In this document: positions 48,170-60,356 of the stretch, one piece after another
Layout: every line of letters begins with the position of its first letter
Position numbering within the stretch: the first letter of the stretch is position 1
NCBI GenBank assembly: GCA_030549335.1
Contig: CM060198.1
Span: forward strand, 42,882,353 to 42,946,352
DNA: 64,000 nt
Direction: 5' to 3'
Origin: Pontederia crassipes
Lineage: Eukaryota; Streptophyta; Magnoliopsida; Commelinales; Pontederiaceae
Position numbers and translations under genes: made by a program
Notes under the pieces: model-generated
Database searches by the model: none
The model's input: only the letters and a program-made list of their open reading frames with translations
Told to the model about the DNA's origin: nothing

Positions 48170-49020
48170 AAAATTTTGGCCGGCCGATCTTATAAAGAGA
48201 GGACGCGAGGGCGACCTCGCGCCCCCTTGGACTTCAGCCGACCGCCGCCCCTCTGTCTTCTTCCTCTTCTACGAACTGTCGCCGACCGACGCACGGGACA
48301 GAGCAGGACAAGGGCAGCGAACAGCGTACGATCCGTCACCTTTTCGATGCACGGCGACCTCTCTCGACGTGTACAAGGACCAGGCGCACCTCCTGCACCG
48401 GCCAAGGACGACCGATGATCACCTGAACGAAGATCAGCGACCGGCGAACCTGAAAAATCAACGAACAAAGATACTTTATATTTAAGTCCCCTAGACGAAG
48501 AAATATAGATTTATTATTGCGCATAAGATTATCATAGTGATCATGAATGCCATAGATGTGTTTTTCATATTGCGCCATGCTCGATCCGACGGCCGAAGGG
48601 TCGTCGGAAACGGAGAAGACGACCGGCGCATTTCCTACGCGATGGAACCCGGCCCCCGTCATCCAAGACCCGGCCCGGGTTTTACCGAGTCTATGTAGAT
48701 CCGAACCGAGTCGTCTCATCAACGATGTCGCGAGAACGCGACCAAAAACCCGACCGGGTCAGATAATAAACCGGCCCGGGTTTTATCGAGTCGGATTGAG
48801 TGCGAATCCGACTCGATGTCTCTCAATGTATTGCCAGCGACCCGCCCCGAGTCGACCCTCAACTCGGACCGGGTCATGCACAGAACCTCCTCAACAGAAA
48901 CTCGGCCCGAGTTCTGTGCAACCCGGCCCGGGTTCTGTCAATCAAAGTTGCGACCTTTTTTCGTTAAATCCGATCCTTTGGAAATTTGGTCCCATCTTTC
49001 ATCAGAATTATTGAAAATCT
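48170..49020. other. GC-rich tract with repeated CCCGGCCCGGG palindromes
   Basis: An island in AT-rich surroundings. A TATA-like CTTATAAAGAGAGG is at about 48189. ACCCGGCCCGGGTT, CCGGCCCGGGTT and related forms recur near 48670, 48771, 48891 and 48919. Overlapping frames on both strands (48146-48418, 48556-49014, 48722-48336) have no recognisable domain. It could be an LTR promoter region or a decayed repeat. The 5' LTR of the copia element at 49.85 kb was considered but not shown. Confidence 0.4.
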
Positions 49021-49240
49021 TATCTGAGACCTTAAAGATCATAATGAACCTTATTTTGTCCTAAAGAAGGTTCAATTCTTTATGAGAAGGGAATTCTTTC
49101 ATCTTATGATTTTGAACTTCATCAAAGGAAATTTAGAGACAAGTAAAGTAAAGATAAAGACGTAGGATTGCCATGTGCCGACCCCAGTGTATAGAGCAAA
49201 GATCGGAGCAAAGTACAGAGAGGGGCAGGTAGTTAGCTGA

Positions 49241-49500
49241 GGAGATGGCGAATCTACTGGTCTTCAATGAGCACTGTACCTGAGATTTTAGGCCCTCTCC
49301 CACCTATATCTCAAATGAAGGGTGATGCAAGGGTCACACTCCTTTTCCCAGATATTATAGTATTAAGCCAGAGGGACAGTTAACTAACTGAGGAGACAGT
49401 GAACCTATAAGTTTCTTAATTGACCACAGTTCCTGGGGCGTAGGTCCTCTCCCACCTACATTTCGAATTGTATGAGGCATTAACACTCACCCTTTCCCTT
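49241..49500. repeat. diverged two-copy repeat, ~151-bp period
   Basis: GGAGATGGCGAATCTA (49241) and GGAGACAGTGAACCTA (49392) each lead into a CCTCTCCCACCTA...TTTC-containing stretch. The copies are clearly related but diverged. A TAAAGTAA-rich imperfect repeat follows at 49600-49760. Confidence 0.6.
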
Positions 49501-49849
49501 TTTGGGCTTACTGACTTCAAAGATTCAGAGAGGCACCTCTGCAACTTAATAAAGTCGAGCTCGCATAGGATAACTAACTTTAAGGATATCATAGTAATGT
49601 AAAAGACGTAGTGTAACTCACAATCAAACAAATGCAAAGTAAAGTATTGTATAGCATGGCAGAGACATGGTAAAGTAAAGTATGGAACATGATATTGTAA
49701 ATATAATGCAGAGTATTGTAAAGACAAAGTGTAGTTAAAGCAAAGAATAAAGCACAGCGATGGATAATGTTAGAGTATAATGTATGACTCATTATAGTTA
49801 CTGTATAACAACCAAAGTCTATAATTGTTTATCATTATTATAGTGTTTC

Positions 49850-51209
49850 AATGTTCTTCACTTAATCTTATTTCATCGAGAGGGATATGGAGGCATATCA
49901 GGCCTGAACTAAAAATAATTGTATTGCTCGCATTACGTTGCTGAGCATGATGAATAATTTCCTCTTGTGAGAATTCGAAGTCTATAAGACAGCATTCGAA
50001 ATGTGGGTAGCGCTCCGCAATAAGTATGGGATCACCACAACCACCAAACGAAGGATGCTCACGGTTAAGTTTGACTCTTATCGGAAGCGATCGAATCATA
50101 TGATGAGTGAGAATATCCAAGAGATGTCTAATATGATTCGTGAACTCAAAAGTGCAGGACAAGTGCTCGATGACGAGCAACAGCTGCAAGCTCTGATCCG
50201 CTCTCTTCCAAAAAGTTGGGAACACATGCATTGTAATTTGATGCACAACGAAGGTGTCAAAACTTTTGACCAAGCTGCTCGCCACATTGAAATGGAGGAT
50301 GAGGCCTTTCAAGCCATGAATCTATCCTTTGAAGCTCTAGTTGCTGACAATGGTGGACAAAGTGCTGGTTCCCAATCCAAGAGAAAAAGGTCGCATAAGT
50401 CGCAACGAAATAAAAAGAGCGGAGATGCTGGACAAAAGAAAGCCCAAGGCCACCAGCACAAACGTGGAAAACGTGACGGCAAGGTAGACATGAATAAAGT
50501 AAAGTGCTACAATTGTAGCAAACGTGGTCACTTTGCTCGTGATTGCACAGAGCCAAAGAAGGTTTGTCCTGACCATAATTCTTTTTTTTATGTCTCAACT
50601 TGTACTTTAATTGCTGAAACTCATCCTTCGTGGATTGCAGATTCAGGAGCCAACGACCATGTAGCAAAAGATCGCGAGGCCTTCGTGGAATTTCGTCGAA
50701 TAAGTGTAGGGATGAAATGGATTTACATTGGAAACAATGAAAGAGTTGAAGTTAAAGGCATTGGATCGTGCAAGTTAGAACTTCGCAACGGCCAAATACT
50801 TTACCTTCACGACGTTCTATATGCTCCAACTTTTAGACGAAATTTACTTTCTGCATCATCATTAGACAAACTTGGTTATGTAATAAGTTTCCAGAGGAAA
50901 CAAATGACAATATGTCATGACAATATTCTTCTATGCAATGGTTTTCTCAATAATGATTTCTATGTTTTAAATATAGCATCTATTGCTGATAATTACTCTT
51001 TTATATCATCTGTTGATGTGAATGATATTGCCAACATTTGGCATGTCAAACTAGGACACATTGGTCAAGATCGAATGAATACACTTGTTAGAGAAAGCCT
51101 CTTGGGGTCTCTCGCAAAAGTTAATCTTCCAACTTGTGAGGAATGTCTAGCTGACAAGAAAATAAGAACATCATTTGGGATGGGAAAATGCGTCGAGTAC
51201 CCATTATAA
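49850..51209 (+). pseudogene. Ty1/copia gag-protease region, degenerate
   Basis: Gag similarity begins near 49870 (RDMEAYQA...) with stops before 50001. The open part at 50001-51209 then has a UBN2-type gag domain (MWVALRNKYG, EMSNMIRELKSAG, SLPKSWEHM) and a basic linker. A CCHC knuckle CYNCSKRGHFARDC follows at about 50506-50550. The protease active site (WIADSGAND) is near 50632, and the gag_pre-integrase motif IWHVKLGHIG with a CxxC follows. The gag start, primer-binding site and 5' LTR are not recognisable, so the element is 5'-truncated. Confidence 0.85.
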
Positions 51210-53455
51210 TTAATTTATTCGGACATATGTGGTCCGATGAATGTTCACACAAGATACAATTTTTCTTACTTCATCATATTTATTGATGATTATTCACATT
51301 ACGGTGTCGTATACTTGATTTCTCATAAGTCCTAAGCCTTGGATTGTTTTGTACGATTCATGCACATGACTGAGAATCAAGTGAATCGCAAGATTAAAGC
51401 CTTACGAACCGACCGTAGACGTGAATATCTCTCTGACTTATTCAAAAAGTTATGCGATGAAAAGGGTATAGCTAGGCAACTAACAGTACCAAGAACTCTG
51501 CAACAAAATGTTATTGCGGAAAGACGAAATCGTACCTTATTATATATGGTTCGATCCATGATGGTGCAAACTAATCTTTTAATTTCGTATTGGAGAGATG
51601 CGCTATTGACTTCTGCCTACATTTTAAACTATGTACTATCGAAATCCATTTCTATCACACCTTATGAACTTTGGACAGGTCGAAAATCTAACCTTAATTA
51701 TTTGCGCCCTTGGGGTTGCACAGCCTATGTTCTAAACAACTCCCATAAGTATGGGAAGTTGGGTCATAGAGGGTAGAAATATATCTTTATAATATATTGT
51801 GAAACCTCCAAGGGCTATGTATTCATAAGAGAAAGAGAATATGGTACGGTAATAGAAATCGAAAGTAGAGATGTGACATTCATAGAGAATGAGTTTCCTA
51901 AGTAAGGCGAGATTGATAAGGGACTTCTCCTAGATGAAGAAGAAGATCTTGAGTTGACAGCACAAGAGGATCAATCCATTGAGGAGTTAGTCTCCTCCGT
52001 ACCATAGCTTGATCCGAGTGGGAGAGATTCGCAATCGCTAACTGACCAACCTGAAAGTTCTCTTCGATAGACTACTAGAAAATATGTTCCACGCCGACGA
52101 TTTGAAATCAAAGGATTACATGAACATGGGCCACATAAGGTAAACATAGTAAGTCTGGAAGATGAACTTGAGCCCAAATCTGTCAGAGGCTCTGTCGTCC
52201 TTTGCTAAGGAAGAATGAATTAAGACAATGGAGAAAGAGTTAAGGTCCATGTAGAAAAATCAAGTCTGAGACTTAATTGATCTTCCGCCAGGCCGTAAGG
52301 CAATTCGGAACAAATGAGTTCTCAAAATTAAACGTGACATGGATGGATCAATTGAGAGATATAAAGCCCACTTAGTGGCGAAAGGTTTCACCCAAACTGC
52401 GGGTGTTGATTATGAAAAAATTTTCGCACCTATTGTAAGGTTTACTTCAATTCGCCTAGTATTAGCTAGTCACATATATGGACTTAGAATTACATCAAAT
52501 GGATGTAAAAACCGCATTTCTCAATGAAGAACTAGTTGAGGAAATTTACATAGAGCAACCTCAAGACTTCGTTGTAAAATGAGAAGAGCGCAAAGTTTGC
52601 ATACTGCGTCAATCGTCTAGACACTGGTACCTCAAATTACATGAGTCAATCGTTCCACTACGAGTACATTCATAAGTTCGAGGATAATTTTCCTATCTTG
52701 ACGTTATATGTGGATGACATTCTAATAGCTGGTAATAATAGGGACTATGTCATTACCATCAAGCAATGATTGTCCTCCATGTTTAAGGTGAAGAACATGG
52801 GTGAAGCAGCATACATACTTGGTGAAAATCTAGCGCGACTGTTCCAAACGACTCCTTGCTTTGTCACAGGAATCATATATAAAGAAGGTTTTGAAATGAT
52901 TCTGCATGGATGGTTGCAAACCCATTGACACTCTTATTATGAAAAGCGAGGTTTTAAGCTTAGTCATGTGCCCTAAAACTCTAGAGGAATAAAAGAAAAT
53001 GTCCAATGTTCCCTATGCGAGTGTGATCGGCAGCCTGATATATGCTTTGATGTGTACTAGGTCGGACATATGTTTATCTGTGAGTCTAGTTAGCCGATAT
53101 CAGGTTAACTCGGGATGCCAACACTGGAAGGTGGTGAAGAGAATCATGAGATACCTCAAGGTTATGGCTTAAAAGATTCCTTCAAAACCTGAGAATTTTT
53201 GAAAATGCAATAAAGAAGATGATCCTTCACCGTGACAATCAAACAGCCATGGCTTATGTGAAGGACGATATATACCATTGCAAAAGAAAGCATATCGACA
53301 CGAAGTACAAATTTGTACGAAATCAAAAAGTTAAAGAGGAGATCTCAGTTGAGTACATATTAATGCACAATATGGTTGATAATCCGTTCACCAAACCATT
53401 GCCAAGAGAGGCATTCTTGAGACATGTAAATGCCTTAGGGTTGCGTAGATTATAA
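51210..53455 (+). pseudogene. Ty1/copia integrase-RT-RNase H, degenerate
   Basis: The integrase core is spread over a stop-interrupted stretch: FIDDYSHYG near 51280, LRTDRRREYL near 51405 and the Glu motif NVIAERRNRTL near 51520. RT begins with AHLVAKGFTQTAGVDYEKIFAP at 52368-52440, then shifts frame. The YVDDILIAGNN box survives at about 52708-52740. The tail 53219-53455 has the RNase H features NQTAMAYVKD, KHIDTKY and NPFTKPL. Many stops, plus apparent small deletions between 52560 and 52700, make it inactive. Confidence 0.85.
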
Positions 53456-54890
53456 ACGCAATAATGTACTCAAATTTTCTATGAATAAAAAATTATTTTT
53501 CTTTCATAAATTCATTGTTGTGAATTCTTGTTATGCATGTGAAAAGTATGTCGATCGGGCCTAGATTTGTTCACTCACACGAACAAATATTTCCGACGCT
53601 CACGAAAATAGCGAGCGGAATGAACTATGTGAGTCATAGTGTAATTATTAAAATATGAGTTTTAGTAACTTAATGTCTCCTGATTAAGAGAGAGAGAGGC
53701 CAGATACGAGATTCAAATTTTGATGCTATAGGATTGCGTGCAATTTGAAAAACTTAGGTCATGTGCTAGAATGTAGCGATTGGACTTAAGTTTGTGTAGT
53801 GTATAATTAAACAGAGCTAGGCATACACTCATTCAATTGGAGTATCCACCACAGTACTTGTGTTTAGTACCAAGTATGCAAAGTCGACTTACAGAGACAT
53901 GATAAATTGATTAGTTCGATGATCATCATGATGTGAGTGTCTGACAGATGATTCATCTGCACGTGCTCTTAGACTCTTGACTACGTCTTAAGGAAAGGAA
54001 TTAGTGCTTGCTACTTTAGCGGGGTACTCAAAAGTAAAAAGTAAAGTAATCTGTCGAGTTACGTCTAGGAAAGCAAGTAATTCACTACTAAGAGACATGA
54101 GGACGAGAGAAAGAACTTTTATGAGTTGCATTAAACTTTCACATATAATTGGTCAACTATTTTTTAAAATAGTGTATGTGAAAGACAGTTACTGTGGAGC
54201 AAGACATACGTTGTCTTCGCCATGCTGCAAGATAGATCTGGGCCATAACGAGTTACATTATTTGAGCATTTGTTAGCTCATGTATGAACTGTCATGAATC
54301 TCTAATGGGCATGACATACGCTCTAGAGATAGTTGAGCGATTGGAACTTAATAGGTATCTTTCTACCTGCTACAAAGAAGCATGCTTGTACTCGTGGGTC
54401 GCACGGCACATTTACTAATTTTGGACGAACGAAAGAACAATGCCCAATACGGGCAAGTGGCAGATTATTGGAATAGTGCCCTTTTGGGCATATGGGCCAC
54501 ACATGCACGCAGTCCACAAGGGCTAGGTGCGCGCCTACGCACACACGTCATCACACGCGATGGATGCGCGTAATGCATTATCTCTAACTTCTCACCCAAG
54601 TCTTCTTCTTCTATAAAAGGGGATCCATAGTAGAGGTCCCAAATATATTTTCGCAAAGGTTCGTCCAGATACTTATGCTGTGGCAAAGAGTTCTATTCCC
54701 ATGAGGCTTAGTTTTCGATCCCGAGGTGTAAGTGCTTTCATCAAGAGTTCATGAAAAAGTCCCGACGATTCGCTTCCGTTGCAAGAGGTATTTCGCAACG
54801 TTTAGAATTTATATCTATTATAAATTCCATCACCCGGTTAGGGAGATAATATCTTTAGTGTCATTAATCCGTCTAAAAATTAAATATGAA
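53456..54890 (+). repeat. probable 3' non-coding region and 3' LTR of the copia element
   Basis: No coding follows RNase H. A purine tract AAGAGAGAGAGAGG lies at about 53687-53700. A TATA box CTATAAAAGGGG is at 54611-54622, with downstream sequence typical of an LTR R/U5 part. Without a 5' LTR copy in the window the borders cannot be fixed. Small ORFs here (54004-54573) are not genes. Confidence 0.45.
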
Positions 54891-54919
54891 CTTCATGTTT
54901 ATATTTGATTTTATAAAAA

Positions 54920-55157
54920 TTATAGTGTGTTCTAATCATTATGGATCATCCTAAGGACCTACGCATTGTTAGTGTTAGACATTTATCTTTCTGTAATTTT
55001 ATTTTCTGCATACTTTTATCCAAAATTATATGACTTCTCCGATTAGGCTCTGGAATTTGATAGAAAAGTAAAATAGTTTCTTATGAATTCGACACTCTAC
55101 TCTTACAACAATTAATGCACTTGCTAGTTATACTGTTATCAATTTTCGCATCAATAA
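54920..55157 (+). repeat. LTR 3'-end fragment of the 16193-17920 family
   Basis: Sequence from TGGATCATCCTAAGGACCTA to TGTTATCAATTTTCGCATCA matches the complement of 16193-16430. It ends with the same terminus and has no primer-binding site after it. It is a short relic next to the copia element. Confidence 0.65.
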
Positions 55158-56134
55158 ATAAATTAAAATATTTAAAATTTTTATTTTGATATGAATTTTT
55201 GAGTGTACACAAGTATTTTCCCTATCGAAAATATGACAATAAGTTAGATTTAATAAGTTTCAAAGTTTGGAAAAAATGGCTAGCTCGAGATATGACAATA
55301 AAAATGATATATGATAGTTTTGAAATGATCCGTAATAGTCCTAACAGATAGGGAATAATATTTGGAATAACAATAAATGAATTTAATATTTCAAGCAGAT
55401 GGCAGTTTCCGAATCAATATTCTGTCATAGTATGGCGATAATAAATACAAAATATATGGCAATCAAATTAATTTATTGTCAATAAATTAACGTACGTACT
55501 GAATCGGTAAAGAAATGAACAATTAATATAGGGACAATCAGTCGCACCTAAGCAGGTATAAAAAATATACTAATTTCAAAAATGAATACTACTTAAATTT
55601 ATGACGGCAAGAAAGTTTGACCGAGAGATAACAGTAATCCAAAAAAATATTATATGACCATAAACAGTTTAAACAACAATTTCCTACTATGTTAACATTT
55701 ACAGTAATGAAAATTAATTTTCGGAATTTAGATTTAATTCCTATGAATCATTTGAGAATTATTTTTAAATATAAACTCTTCCATATTTTGATGTCTGGTT
55801 CTATAAGAAAATTAATGATTTATTAAACTTGCAGAACATAATTAGGTGGCAATTAAACGAAATATGGATATCACTTGTATGTACTCATTAATCTGAGAAG
55901 GTCTGTTCATCATCGGAATGATGGACTCTTAACAATTATAATGACCTATTAATTATCATTGCTGTCTTCATGAGCGTAATGATTACACTATTAACAGTTT
56001 TCTATTTGCTGTAATGGCCACATATTAGGTAACTTGACGAGCATGATCGTTGTACTAATAACATTCTTTTGAGTGTGTTTGCAGCCGCATCCCGAGTTGA
56101 ATCTGCTGTTCCAACGTTAGAGCCCTGGAAAACC
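55158..56134. other. upstream region of the GH27 gene
   Basis: AT-rich, with no coding feature or recognisable repeat. It probably includes the promoter of the GH27 gene; I see no convincing TATA box to assign. Confidence 0.35.
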
Positions 56135-58611
56135 ATGAAGGACTTCGTCTGGATTCTGCTCTTTTCGACCATTTGCTTCTGCCAGTCAGTAATCTGCAAA
56201 TCCTTTATCTTCTATTTTTCATTTACCAACGAATTTATATTTTCTGAATCATATTTTCTTCAAAAGCAATTTTTTTTTCTGTTCTTCTGGATAGTTAATC
56301 ATAATCTTCTGAAGAGCCAAAACTACCGCGTGATTTATGTCTAATTGGGTTTTGTTGTTCTAATCGTGTCTTCTTTCCGAGGAGCATTATGCTCAATCTG
56401 TCGTACAGAAGCCCTTGGCGCACGTACGTGTGATCTTTTGGTTCACTTCATTTCTTTGAGGAGTTAATATGTTCTGCTCTTCTTGTTCTCCTTCTAATGC
56501 TAATACTTCAGACGCTTGAAAAAAGGTTGATTAGAGTTGGATTAACAAACATGCAGAGCGGTGACTGTGGTGGACGGACAATATGATGATCGTGCACCCA
56601 CTCCGCCGAGAGGTTGGAACTCTTACGATTCTTTCTCTTGGGTAGTTGATGAGCAAGCTTTTCTTGATAATGCTAAGATAATGGCTGATAGACTAGCCAA
56701 AGCTGGATATGAGGTCTGGTTTCCCTTCTCCCATTAATGCACACACACACATGTATTACAAAATATTAATCTTTCTTTGCATGATGGATCGGTGCAGTAT
56801 GCTGTGGTGGACTTCCTGTGGTTTCGGAAGAATGTGCCGGGTGCCCCATTTGACTCTTCCGGCAATGATAACATCGATCAATGGGGGCGCCCATACCCCG
56901 ATCCTCAGAGGTGGCCATCGTCCGCAGATGGGAAAGGATTCACAGCAGTTGCTAGTAAAGTTCATGCAATGGGATTGAAATTTGGGATTCATCTCATGAG
57001 GGGAATTACCACGCAGGCCGTCAATGCAAATACACCCGTCTTGGACATGAACACGGTATGGTTTGCTATCTTCGGAATAAAATAGTGTACTATAGTTAGA
57101 ATAATATGATAGGATTAAAGAAATATCAGATATTGATATGGAAACGCGACTGAACTGTGTCAGTGATGTATGCAATGCACTTTATTCATGCTGCAACATG
57201 CTTCAGTCCACTTGATGTGAACAATACTAATCCTGCTGCAATTTTTCTTTTTGATATGCAATGATCATTAATTAGTAACTGTACCAAATTTGGCATTCCT
57301 TCCCAATCTGTTAATGTTGTTTCATTTTGTTGAATGGTGCAGGGAGCAGCCTACCAAGAATCTGGACGAGAATGGACGGCGAAAGATATAGGAATGACGG
57401 ACAGGACTTGTACATGGTTGCCGAATGGCTTTATGAGTGTCAACACGGACACTGGAGCTGGAAGAGCATTCTTGGTATCCTGATATCACCTGTATGCTGA
57501 CTGGGGTGTTGATTTTGGTAATAAACAAAATTATCGCTTATGTATTTTGAGATTTTGGTCATGATAAGATTCTTTTTGGTTGAGGAATGCAAGATACTGC
57601 AGCTAATCTTCTGCATGTCAAATATGTTGATTTTTGTTGCTCAATTTACATCTCAGTTAAACTTGATTGTGTCTTCGGAGAAGATCTTGACACCAAAGAG
57701 ATTATTTTAGTCTCAGAGGTAAATGGACCTGATGTTTTCTTGGCAGATTCTAATCAGATGTCATCTGAGTTTAGTTAAAAAAACTCAACACGATAATGCA
57801 GCTTTTGACAATACTTGAGCGGCCAGTTCTGTTGTCCATTTCACCGGGAGCAAATGCAACTCCATCCTTGTCTGATGGCATCAGTAACCAAGTGAACATG
57901 TACAGGATAACTGGAGACGATTGGGATCACTGGGAAGCTGTTGCATCGCATTTTGATGTGGCAAGGTAAGTTTTGATTGGCATTCAGTTACATTTATCCC
58001 CGAGTCCTCCCCATTTTCACAGTAATAACCAATCCTGCATGAATAACCCTTTATCTATTTCAGAGATTTTGCTGCTGCTAAGAAAATTGGAGCTGAAGGG
58101 TTACTTGGAAAGTCTTGGCCTGACATGGACATGCTACCATTTGGATGGCTTACTGACCCGAGTAAGAAATTTGTCTTAGAAGATTACTTATTCTTTCTTT
58201 CAACCTACTTTAATCTGTTCAACACCTAGATAGATATAAGGAGAATAAATTGTTTCTGATGCAATTTCATAGATTGTTCCAAGTGACAGATACTTAGAGA
58301 ACTACCAGCGCAATCATGGGGAACCAGGCGACTCTAATACGATCAACTTTTTAAACTTCTTGAAACTCTAATAGTGAAGTGATTAATATTGTAATTTTCA
58401 TACTTCTGCATATTCTTCTGGTGAACATGATATCTTGTTTATTTCGTTGAAAATCAGTATGATATTATAAATACAGAGTTGATTTGCTTACTTTGTCGTC
58501 TAGCTAGGATGTCTGGAAAATAATTTCGACATGTTTTAACATGTTTCTTTTTGCTTCTTGTATTCTTTATCACTTTGTTTTGCTTTTGTAGACTAGTTCT
58601 AACATTATGTT

Positions 58612-58902
58612 TGTTAATAATGCCTTGAATCTGAACCCAGTTGGTCCCCCTACATAGTCAGGCGCTTCAGCAGAATTTCCCTACGGGGGTCTCGCTTCTA
58701 TCAAAGTGAATTTATTTAGAGTCACAGTCCGTATGTAATTCCTATCTTCTGTCAAAGGGAGTGCCTATATAAACTCCCTAGGGGTCTAGACCGAGACCTA
58801 TCCTTGTAATCATCATTATTCCATAACAAAGAGCCGCCGCCATTTTTCCTCTTCGTGTTCTTCTGTATTTCGTGCGATCCCTCTCTTCCTTTTTTCGTAA
58901 CA
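58612..58902 (+). repeat. 5' LTR, 291 bp, with internal deletion
   Basis: It matches the 3' LTR but lacks 130 bp (3' LTR 63022-63151), replaced here by an 11-base filler TCTATCAAAGT (58697-58707). The TATA box TATATAAAC is at 58766-58774, so the core promoter is retained. The lost part includes a GC-rich segment. Confidence 0.93.
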
Positions 58903-58905
58903 AAC

Positions 58906-58918
58906 TGGTATCAGAGCC
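58906..58918 (+). other. primer-binding site (initiator-Met tRNA)
   Basis: TGGTATCAGAGCC, an exact initiator-Met primer complement, lies 3 bases after the 5' LTR. Confidence 0.95.
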
Positions 58919-58953
58919 TTAGGGTTTGTCAACGATTCTCGATCAGCAGGGAG

Positions 58954-59844
58954 ATGGCGTCGCACAACGTGAGCGTGGAGAAGTTCAACGGCAGAAACAA
59001 TTTCGGGTTGTGGCAGATCAAGATGCGGGCACTTTTGAAGCAACAAGGAGTCTGGGCGCCGCTCTCAAACGTGTCGAAGAACAAGCCAAAGGAGGAAGAT
59101 TCGAAAGGCAAAGAAAAGGAGATCGACCTCGCAACTTTGGCGGCACAGGAGGAGAAGGCGCACTCGATGATCCTGTTGTGTCTGGCGGATGAGGTGATAA
59201 TCGAGGTCGCAGATGAAGAAAAAGCGGCCGGTCTGTGGTTGAGACTCGAGAGTCTATATATGACGAAGTCTCTCACCAACAAGTTATTGTTGAAGCAACG
59301 TCTGTTCTCTCTCCGCATGCAGGAAGGTATCCCTCTGAAGGAACATCTTGATCAGTTAAATTCTTTGTTGATGGAACTCAGAAATATCGATGTTATGATC
59401 GAGGATGAAGATGCTGCCCTAATTTTGTTAGTTTCGCTTCCTCCATCATATGAAAATTTCGTTCAATCTATGATTATCGGGAAGGAAACTATAAGTCTGG
59501 AAGAAGTAAGATCGAGTCTCCATACTCGTGAACTTCGGCATAGGGCATCTGGAAATTCTGCAGAGACTCAGGCCGCGGGTTTGATATCAACCGCAGAGAA
59601 GGGACAATCCTCGAATTCAAAGAAATCCAAGTCGAAGAAGAAGAAAATCACTGCGAAAGACATCTGTAATTACTGCAAGGAACCATGTCATTGGAAGAAG
59701 GATTGTCCGAAGAAGAAGAAGGCCCCTGTCGCTGCGGTGGCACATGAAACAGAAAATTCCGAAGATGATTTGGTTCTGGCTGCTTCTGATCAAGGATGTC
59801 TGGCGGAAGTTGGGTTCTGGATTCGGGGTGTTCCTATCATATGA
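58954..59844 (+). CDS. Tnt1-like copia gag (nucleocapsid), ends by frameshift
   Basis: I start at the ATG at 58954 (MASHNVSVEKFNGRNNFGLW), the usual Tnt1-type gag start; an upstream in-frame ATG at 58855 lies in the LTR. The gag domain covers about residues 5-200. It has a basic Lys-rich linker, then a CCHC knuckle (59665-59706, CNYCKEPCHWKKDC) in which Cys replaces the usual Gly before His. Near 59795 the frame slips by one base relative to the protease, and the protein ends about 16 residues later. In the family gag and pol are one ORF, so this is a mutation. Gag itself could still be made. Confidence 0.85.
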   Translation: MASHNVSVEKFNGRNNFGLWQIKMRALLKQQGVWAPLSNVSKNKPKEEDSKGKEKEIDLATLAAQEEKAHSMILLCLADEVIIEVADEEKAAGLWLRLESLYMTKSLTNKLLLKQRLFSLRMQEGIPLKEHLDQLNSLLMELRNIDVMIEDEDAALILLVSLPPSYENFVQSMIIGKETISLEEVRSSLHTRELRHRASGNSAETQAAGLISTAEKGQSSNSKKSKSKKKKITAKDICNYCKEPCHWKKDCPKKKKAPVAAVAHETENSEDDLVLAASDQGCLAEVGFWIRGVPII

Positions 59845-60344
59845 CTCCGAATAAAGAGTGGTTCTCAACTTATCAGAAGATTGATGGTGGAAACGTCATC
59901 ATGGGCAACGATACAGCCTGTCAGATAGTTGGGATCGGTTCTGTGCAGATCAGGACTCATGACAGTCTTGTGAGGACGCTGACAGATGTCCGCCATGTTT
60001 CGCAACTGAAAAAGAATTTGATATCACTTGGAGTCCTCGACTCTAAAGGGTGTCAGATCAATGCTGCTGGAGGCATCCTCACGGTCATGAAAGGTGATGC
60101 TACGGTTCTGAAGGGAGTCAGACAGAAGTCCTTGTATGTATTACAAGGCAAGATAGTCTCTGGCGTTGCTGCAGTGACTAGTTCATCCGAATCAAATAGA
60201 TCCAGGCTGTGGCACATGCGGCTTGGGCATATGAGTCAGAACGGGATGAATATCCTCAGCAAACGAGGTCTTCTAGGGGAGAAGAAGATATCTGAAATCA
60301 ACTTCTGCAAGCACTGCGTATTCGGCAAACAACGAAGGTCTTAG
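59796..60344 (+). pseudogene. copia protease and pre-integrase segment
   Basis: This frame opens with GGSWVLDSGCSYHM, whose catalytic Asp codon is 59820-59822. It runs through the gag_pre-integrase/zinc-binding part (LWHMRLGHM, then CKHCVFGKQ) and stops at 60342-60344. It is separated from gag by a frameshift and from integrase by one nonsense codon. It is in the same frame as the next two segments. Confidence 0.85.
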
Positions 60345-60356
60345 TTTGGTAAGGCA

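Noticed and set aside
49848..50667. Long minus-strand ORFs opposite copia gag
   Set aside because: They mirror the plus-strand gag coding sequence, whose motifs are clear.
53695..54890. Full LTR borders for the second copia element
   Set aside because: A TATA box and a purine tract are visible, but without a 5' LTR copy in the window the ends would be guesses.
59780..59830. Possible programmed frameshift between gag and protease
   Set aside because: Tnt1-type copia elements use a single gag-pol ORF, there is no clear slippery heptamer, and two nonsense codons downstream show general decay.
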